Shown piece after piece: positions 57,011 through 64,000 of a DNA stretch of 64,000 nucleotides (position 1 is the stretch's first letter; each line of letters begins with the position of its first letter). Below the pieces are notes generated by a model. The model was not told the DNA's origin and made no database searches. It saw only the letters and a program-made list of their open reading frames with translations. The position numbers were made by a program, and so were the translations under genes. The DNA comes from Rhodocollybia butyracea (taxonomy: Eukaryota; Basidiomycota; Agaricomycetes; Agaricales; Omphalotaceae), in the NCBI GenBank assembly GCA_015501585.1, contig JADNRY010000001.1, positions 1,480,804 through 1,544,803 of the forward strand. Reading direction: 5' to 3'.

Positions 57011-59160
57011 TTAGTAGCTACGCCGAACCAACAAGTTAGCTCGAGTTTTAATCGGTCTTGCCCAATTCATCCACCATTCGGCAACATTGTCTCTAGATTC
57101 ATAGTCGAACTGATCACTGTATTCTGTCCAGACGTGTTCTAACGTTGCGTCATCAGGTCCTTCAAGAGAGATTGTTAACCTAAGCCCATTGTTTCGCCCG
57201 TCGCGTTCAGGACCAGGGACCAATCCCATCAGTATCATGGTATCCATGGAACTTTTCTCAAGTGCATGTGTTCGCTTTTGTCGGATCTGTTGGTAGCCGT
57301 TCAAGAGAAGAGATGCGTTTAATTTTGAATCCGCGGGAGTTAGTCGAGAAAATAGTTGACCAAGCGTAAACGCGTCTTCAAACTAATGTGAACCTGCGTA
57401 AATAGGCAAATGATTTTATAAGATAAACCACGCACTGCAGCGCCTCTATAGAAAGAAGGGTGTTCAAGCTATAGAAGAACAGACAGACAGAAAGAAAGCG
57501 AAGGAGCTCACGTATTATGTGTTCCATTAATCTACACAAAAAGATGATTGGTTTCAGAAATAAGACGAAGCAGAACTACTTACGTAGGTTGCATGCGCTG
57601 CATCTCCGATAACGACAACCTGATCTAGTTTTGAGATGTATCGCAATAGAGTATGAACATTTTGAACATTCCAGTAGCAAGTTGGAACGAGTTGAATGAG
57701 CTTCTTTATCCTGGTAAGAAATTTGACTGAGAGAGAACGATTGTAGACAAACCCGGAAGAGACAATTTACCTGAAATCATATTCCTCTACCTTCTCAAGT
57801 ATGTCCTTCGTTGGTGTCCCACCAGAGAGCCAGTCTCCGTCATTGACGTCGAATGCCGGCGGTGTGCTGTACGTCAAGGCAAGTTCGTATCGGTCAGGTC
57901 CATACTATGAGATAGGATATAAATTTTATATCAAACACGACAGCAATAAGAAGCTCACCCGAGAGATAAAGATATTTGTTCCATTGCCCATAAACATCCT
58001 AGCCTTGAGATGTAGTCAGATAGATACCAACATGTATGATGGAAGTTGAACAACTATACATAAATTTCCTGCTCTCCGACATGTACGAGGGATGTTAACT
58101 CTGGATCGGACTGGATCAACGAAATCGGAATAGACATTGTCGCGCTATACAATATAAGTGTTAAAACGTAAAAGAAAGACGATTGGAAACTTGCCCAATA
58201 AGCGCATTCAACGGAGGAAAGGCGGGTTTCCTGAGACCGAATGAACCCTTTATACCCAGAGAATCAGCTTCTTCCGCTTCATCTTCTGCTTCAACTTGCT
58301 CATTAAGCAGCACTTTGCGTGTCACACTGTTTTTCCCGTCTGCTCCTATTACCTATCAGAAAGACAAACAATCAGGTATGTATGATTTCCCAGAAAGCGA
58401 CCAAATGCACAATATCTCCAGTGACTCTTTCCCCTGACTTTCCTATAACGGTTGGTCCAGGTATGCCCGTTATAATATCTTCGACTTCAAAATCATAATG
58501 AAGTTCAACAGCGATACTATCGCATAGACTGAGCAAGTAATCATGAAAGTCTTTGTGCTGCAGGAGATATTAGAGTCCGTTGAAGAAGTTGACAGCCATA
58601 TAAGTCGGACTCGAAACTCACCGTTATGGTATAAAGGTCAGCGCCAAGATCACTCATCATTTCCTCCGCATAGACCAACTTGCCGACAAGCTCTGGTGCT
58701 GTATTGTTGCTGTCACCTGCAATAAGTCATTAGTAGTCAGATTTCCTATGTTCCGCTTTATAACTTACATTGGTGGAACAATACTCTACATTGTTCAATA
58801 TTCAAAGAGCATCAGATATCCAAGGATCGAGCACCGAATCCGGAAATGGAGCCATACCCAGTAATCTTTGTTGCCTTTGTCTTCAGCAATTCACCCGTCC
58901 CCGGAAGCTCCTGCAGTAGCCGCGTCATGTTGGGGGGTACTCGGAGTCCGCCATGATGGATCTACCTGCGCATTTATAACGCAATACGTAGGAGGAAGGC
59001 GGGAACTCACTGGCATTTTTCCTATGCGAGGAGATCTTTCCAACACCACCACTCTATGCCCTGCTTTCTTGAGCAGATATGCACATGTCAAGCCCGCGAT
59101 GCCCCCTCCCACAACGATGAATTTGAGTGTATCGACTGAAGCTCGAGCTCGAGGGTCCAT
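57011..59160 (-). CDS. FAD-dependent monooxygenase copy 2 (salicylate-hydroxylase-like)
   Basis: Start ATG 59158-59160 (MDPRARASVDTLKF), with an alternative in-frame ATG at 59181; the inner one aligns with copy 1. Stop TAG at about 57011-57013. Same exon chain as copy 1: Rossmann motif GGGIAGLTCAYLLKKAGHRV, GGLRVPPNMTRLLQELPG, LHYDFEVEDI, VIGADGKNSVTRKVLL, FMGNGTN, WLSGGTPTKDIL, GDAAHAT, FEDAFTLGQLF and the C-terminal AEWWMNWARP. No frame lesion was found in the exons I could join. It diverges from P450 copy C with 1,019 bp between the start codons. Confidence 0.82.
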
Positions 59161-60179
59161 TGTGGGAAATATGCTGGTCATGACAGAACGAAAAGAAGAA
59201 AGACGATATACTTGAAACAGACTAGTAGGAGCATATGGAGCTTATACACCTTTAGAAGATGCCGCAATCATTCTTCATGATGATACCCGACGGCCTGCTT
59301 CTAAACGTTTAAACATTGAGTTTGACGTAGCTTTTATGGCGCCAAACCACAAAATTTATGTGCTGAAGCTGCTGGGCTGTTTCCCGCGTTGTCCCATATC
59401 AACCAGTCCAAGGCAAAGGTGCACTGGTAGTTGTGGCAGGCGTCAATAATCTTGAATTCCGAGTCAGTGCGAGGATATTAGCCGCGAGAGGTTGTTTGAC
59501 ATCAGTCAGTTTACACAATTATTTCTTGCGTAGTCCCTCGTATTTGGTTCCCGAAGAGTGCGGTAAAGCAGATTCGCGTCAAAATCTATGAATTGGCGCC
59601 AGAACCAGCGCTTATCTCTGTGGCCGCTCCTTGACATCAGCCATTCTGATAATAAAAAGCCTGGTGCGCTGTTGTAAGTATCCCTCAACAAGCCTGTGCA
59701 CTGAAAAGACCTTTTTCGACACTAGGCTAGCCATCGGATCTTCTTCCATTACAATTTCATATCCTAATGCCCATCTATGTCCCGATTTTTCATTTCGGTT
59801 AACGCCCTAGCCTATTAGTCCTCTATTAAGCTTGATTACGCCCTATAGTGCAGAGCTTTATTTCGGCAACAGTACCATGTTCGCATTTTTTGACTCAATT
59901 TTTACAACCCACTTCAACATTTCCACCAGTCACAAGTGCGATGTATCGCCTCGCGTTTCGAACTATTATCCACGACTCTCGGCGCACCCGAAAACTACAA
60001 ACGATTACGCGAATAGCGTAGTTGAGGCGACTTGGCCGGACAATGGCCAGGAAGAGCACCCGGGGCTCCTCTGACAGTCCTCTTGTCAGTAGTGCGTCAA
60101 CCCTACACCTTACATACATGAAGCAACTGTGAGTATGTAAAGTGGAAGCGAGACTCAGACTTGCCTCTATTCTTCCACT
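59161..60179. promoter_or_regulatory. Divergent promoter region, FMO copy 2 / P450 copy C
   Basis: About 1.0 kb between two divergent starts. No supported gene inside (short frames at 59506-59691 and 59832-60074 are unconvincing). If the two enzymes act together, shared regulatory sites would be expected here; none can be identified by eye. Confidence 0.4.
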
Positions 60180-62323
60180 ATGGCCCCTGCCTTCCTTTTT
60201 CCCTTCTCTGGAATTGCAGCTCTTGCATTAGCTCTCTTGTATCTCATTTCTCGTCGCTGTCAGCTCAAGTCTGCAACTGTAACCTTCCCTCCTGGCCCAA
60301 AATCCCCTAAGCTGCCGACGTTGGATGCCTGGGTTAAATATCAAGAGTGGGGGAGAGAATATGGTTGGTTATAAACTCTATAACGTCCACCGATGTACTG
60401 ATGCTCGGATGATGTTTACTCAGGAGATTTTATCTATATTAGTGAAAGGAAAATGCTCATTATCAACAACTCTCAGGTTGCGATAGATCTGCTGGAAAAG
60501 CGTGCTCGTGTTTACTCGGACCGAGAAGCATCTTGGACGGTGAAAGCGTAAGTGCACCTCAATCTCCCCCGAATTTGGCCTAATCTAAATAATCGTGAGG
60601 TGCGGAGCGGAGCGCGTGATGACCCTGCAGGTAAGCGGTTTGTCCGAGTCGGTGCAAAGCCCTTCCTTGATCACGTTTCCTTCATGTCAGGGATATACTG
60701 CTAGGTGGCGAAGCAATAGGAAAGTTTTCAATCAAATATTTCGTCGATCCGACAGCAGTCGCTTCTACGCAGTTCAATATGCGAAAGTCGCGGATTTCTT
60801 GTGTAGCATGGTAGTTGCGCCGGAGAAGATCATGCAACATACTATGGCGTACGTCTTACTGGGCGATCTGGCGGTGTTATTGCTGAATTATTTGCGACTA
60901 GACTCTCTCAGGGTATCATGTTTGCTTCGTTATACGGGATTGACATTGATCACGATGATACTCTTGCGTGGAGGGCTCTAGAAACTAATAATATATTCGG
61001 AGAAATATTCTTAAATGGCTTCCCCGCCCTCGAACGATTTCCATGGCTGCGATTTATGCCTTCTTTCTTCCCAGGATGTGGATTCAAGCAGACAGCGCGT
61101 GAATTTCAAGAGAATTTCGATGACTTGGACACCATCCCGTTTGATAGGGCAGTGAATAACATGGTGAGTAACATCGTTCTTTTCTGACTGGTAAGGGTTT
61201 CTCATCCTTTCAGAAAATGGGCACCCGTACTTCTGTTATTGCTGAACTGGCACTACAAAATGAAGGAAGACCGACGGAGATTGAGATGATCAAGAGGATG
61301 GGTTCCACTAGCTTTATAGGTAAAACTTGCGCACCGTTTCTTGTCATATATACTAATTCGTCAATGCTCAGCTGCCTCGGATACGGTATGGTCCCAACTG
61401 AAGCTAGCATTTGAAACTTACTGGTTGATGACAGACAATGTCTTCTATCAGCTCCTTTCTTCTGACAATGACTCTCCACCCTGAAGTTCAAGCTAAAGGA
61501 CAATCAGAAATTGACCGTGTAATCGGACGAGATCGACTGCCAACCTTTGAAGACCGGCAGTCACTTCCTTATGTTGAAGCCATTTACCAGGAAGTAATGC
61601 GCTTGCATCCGCCTCTTCCTCTTGGTACGAGCTTTCAATTCGAAATCACTGGTCCTTTCTTAAGATTTGGTAGGGATCAGGCATGTTTCAACTGAAGATG
61701 ATTTTTACAAGGGTTATCATATTCCCAAAGGTTCAGCCTGCGTCGCTGCTTTGTCAATCTCAATCTGAAATGTCCATTCTAGGATGCGCGGTCGTTCCCA
61801 ATATCTGGTAGATCGCATACCCTCTTCGACCAAGCTTTCAGATTGAATCCTATCCTATCCTAGGGCTATGAACCGAGACCCAAATGTGTACTCCGAGCCC
61901 GATAAATTCATCCCTGAGCGTTTTCTTGACTCTCCGACTGGGCCGTTCACTAGCATTAACGACATCTATGCCTTTGGGTTTGGTCGAAGGTTCGTCGGTT
62001 TGTTGTTCCACCATTGTTGACTCGAAGTTGTCTCTTGTCTCTACAGGGTCTGTATAGGCCGCCACATGGCTGACAATACGGTTTGGCTCACTATCGCATC
62101 TGTCCTGGCTACACTTCATCTATGCAAAGCCAAGGATGATGAAGGTAATGAAATCGAGATCCCGGGAGAATTTACTCACATCTTTTTCCGGTGCGCTCTT
62201 ACCACATTCATATGTCGGGTTCACTCCAATTAATCACCCAATCTCAGTCATCCCAAGCCATATAATTCTTCCATTGCCCCCCGCGACCCGCAGGCGCGGG
62301 ACTTGATTTTCGAGTTGAAGTAA
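60180..62323 (+). CDS. Cytochrome P450 copy C, apparently intact
   Basis: Start ATG 60180 (MAPAFLFPFSG), stop TAA 62321-62323, about eleven exons. N-terminal anchor, hinge FPPGPKSPKLP, WVKYQEWGREYG, LLEKRARVYSDREASW, LSQGIMFASLYGIDI, FPWLRFMPSFFPGCGF, SVIAELALQNEG, I-helix AASDT/TMSSISSF, ExxR (AIYQEVMRLHPPLPLG), the segment HVSTEDDFYKGYHIPKG, FIPERFLDSPTGPF, heme loop GFGRRVCIGRHM and a C-terminus DPQARDLIFELK. All conserved residues are present and every join keeps frame, except that the exon before LSQGIM has an uncertain border. It is the only member of this subfamily in the window without a visible lesion. Confidence 0.85.
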
Positions 62324-64000
62324 TTTGTCTGTGGTTGTATTTTTTCAGTGACTTAATAATGAACAAGAGCCTACTTCATTGGACGGATACTCAGACACCA
62401 TGTTTCCCAAACCGGTGATACATCTGACGTGCGTACAATCACGGGTTGACCGCTGGGGCGGAACAGTGATTCGCCGCCGTTAACAAAGAAGATCTTGAAA
62501 TAGAAGTTGAATGAACGATAAAACGAAACTGAAACAAAATCTCCAGTGACAACTCACCCGTCTCGAGGTCAAGAATAATCGTACTTGTTGTCCAACGCGA
62601 ATGAACTTCGACGGAGGTCTACTACACATCTATCCACTCCAATTTGTCTATCCAGTCCAATTTGATCCTTATCAGCATTCGTTGTCACTGTAGGCTGCGT
62701 ACCGAGCGTACGTTTTAGCTGCTTAAACACATGTAACAGCAGAGGGAAGTACCTCAGCACAGTAGATTTCAAAGCAGAACAATCAAGGTACGCACCTTCG
62801 TATACGCGGAAAGTGTACGCTTAGTAGCAAGTACCACGTCTCCTATACCGCAGCTTCCTGTTCAGCAACTACATAGCAACCATGATCCCAGCCTCCGATT
62901 TCATTGATTCGGCCGTGAGCACTGAACACTCAGTTGCACATCAACAATTGAAGTCGAAACCGAATGAATTATCTACTTCGATAGGATCAACACAAAAACC
63001 AATAGCAAAGAGGATAGATAAAAGATCGGTATGTACGTCCATACGAAGAAGAGAGGCCAGAATGGTGGATTGAACATTGAGGTAGAGGCTTGGCTTGTTT
63101 ATTTGCGCACAAACCGAGGTCCATCATACGAAACCCATTGAACAGAACAGAAAGAGTCGTTCGGATTGAAATTGGCGGCTTGGAAGGAAGGAAGGGGCGG
63201 CCAGGTGGTCCCTATTTTAATGAGGAACAGCCGGGGCCCACGCTGCGCCTTACACGCGCAGAACTCGCGAAAAATTTCAGGTAGTAGGACGATTTTTACT
63301 TGTCCTACTTGTTAACGCTTCAACAGTAAGTAGTGACCTAATTTCTCAGCAATCCCGAAAGCGGAACCAAACTCAGCCCAAAGTTTGGAGCACTTCTTGA
63401 GCTTGAACTTCATCGACTCTCGAGGTTATCCCTCCGAGGCCAGCTAACCAGAAATGATGCATCGAGGACCATGGAAAGCAAGTCAGCCGTAAATCCATCA
63501 GAAGTGTGGGCAAAGCTGAAGGCTTATTCGCACCGAAGCTTGGTGAAGTTGTTCATTTTCAATCAATTTTCAATTGTATTTCAATTCAGTGCTCACTATC
63601 CTTCTGAAGAGCAATTACTTAAATGAGGTTTATAGCAGATGTTTTCTGGTTCAGTGAGAGAATCGTTAGTGGCCCCTCTCTGAACCAGGTTGGTAAATAT
63701 CATGATCAGTTAACTTGATTAGGAAACAAGTCCCAATTCGTCATAGCCTAAGGTACTAGGTCACAACAATCCTTGTGCCTTTCGTTTATGAGGCGGCCAC
63801 TTTTTCTCAATTGATACACACATTCCGAAACGGTGGTACTACAGTGAGTTTCAAGTTGTAAGCCTCAGCTCTCCTTGTCACGGTACACCAGCTGACTGGT
63901 CAACTGCACATGTTCTGACAGGGGTGGTACAATATGCATTTTGGTACCTGGAGCACTTCATACGCACTTGAAATTTCCCCACCAAGCTGTCTGACCGGCT
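62324..64000. other. Intergenic to right edge, nothing supported
   Basis: About 1.7 kb without a recognised gene. Frames such as 62882-63073 and 63090-63284 lack splice context and similarity. GGAA microsatellite near 63183. The region may contain the start of a gene beyond the window. Confidence 0.4.

Noticed and set aside
57300..57310. Separate small gene for the last FMO exon (ATG-like start at 57304)
   Set aside because: The frame is the final exon of FMO copy 2, matching the corresponding exon of copy 1, and not an independent gene.
1..64000. CRISPR array, bacterial operons, rRNA genes
   Set aside because: No regularly spaced identical repeats, no Shine-Dalgarno-led gene strings, no rRNA signature. 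The content is eukaryotic.

Overview
The window reads as nuclear DNA of a mushroom-forming basidiomycete (Agaricomycetes). The evidence is many introns of about 50-60 nt with GT-AG borders, small exons, kinases with an HGDL catalytic loop, and recognisable fungal orthologues (RLI1/ABCE1, GID9/FYV10, SNT1, RRG9, coactosin, NAC-beta, PIN4-type parvulin, a CsbD-like protein). There is no operon logic, CRISPR array, rRNA or convincing tRNA.

Layout. 0-5.3 kb: the 3' part of a protein kinase gene running off the left edge, a two-exon hypothetical gene, a fragment copied from the kinase catalytic-loop exon, and a diverged tandem repeat of about 365 bp. 7-12 kb: a small conserved hypothetical gene and a tandem duplication of an ASCC1/AKAP7-type (2H phosphoesterase-like) gene, ending against a decayed P450 first exon. 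13.3-15.5 kb: P450 copy A (minus). 17.7-21.6 kb: a long Ser/acidic-rich ORF and a SAM methyltransferase. 22-24 kb: an F-box-like relic and an inverted-repeat element upstream of SNT1. 24-35 kb: an ordinary housekeeping block (SNT1, parvulin, RLI1, coiled-coil protein, GID9). 35-38 kb is nearly empty. 38-42 kb: a PAQR receptor gene with a one-base frameshift and an unrelated P450. 42.5-46.1 kb: a compact block of RRG9, coactosin, a GNAT acetyltransferase and NAC-beta.

48-62.3 kb is the most unusual part. It holds two FAD monooxygenase genes, one intact CsbD gene and one CsbD remnant, and two P450s of the same subfamily as copy A (one clearly dead, one apparently intact). A single-copy F-box gene and a 1.17-kb foldback element lie between the duplicated blocks. 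The FMO+CsbD block is an inverted duplication. The only pair in which both enzymes look functional is the divergent FMO2 (57.0-59.2 kb) and P450 copy C (60.2-62.3 kb), about 1 kb apart. That is a plausible co-regulated oxidation module, but its substrate cannot be read from sequence.

All splice models were made by eye from GT-AG borders, reading-frame continuity and family similarity. Gene limits are firm where start and stop are quoted. Internal exon borders are often approximate.
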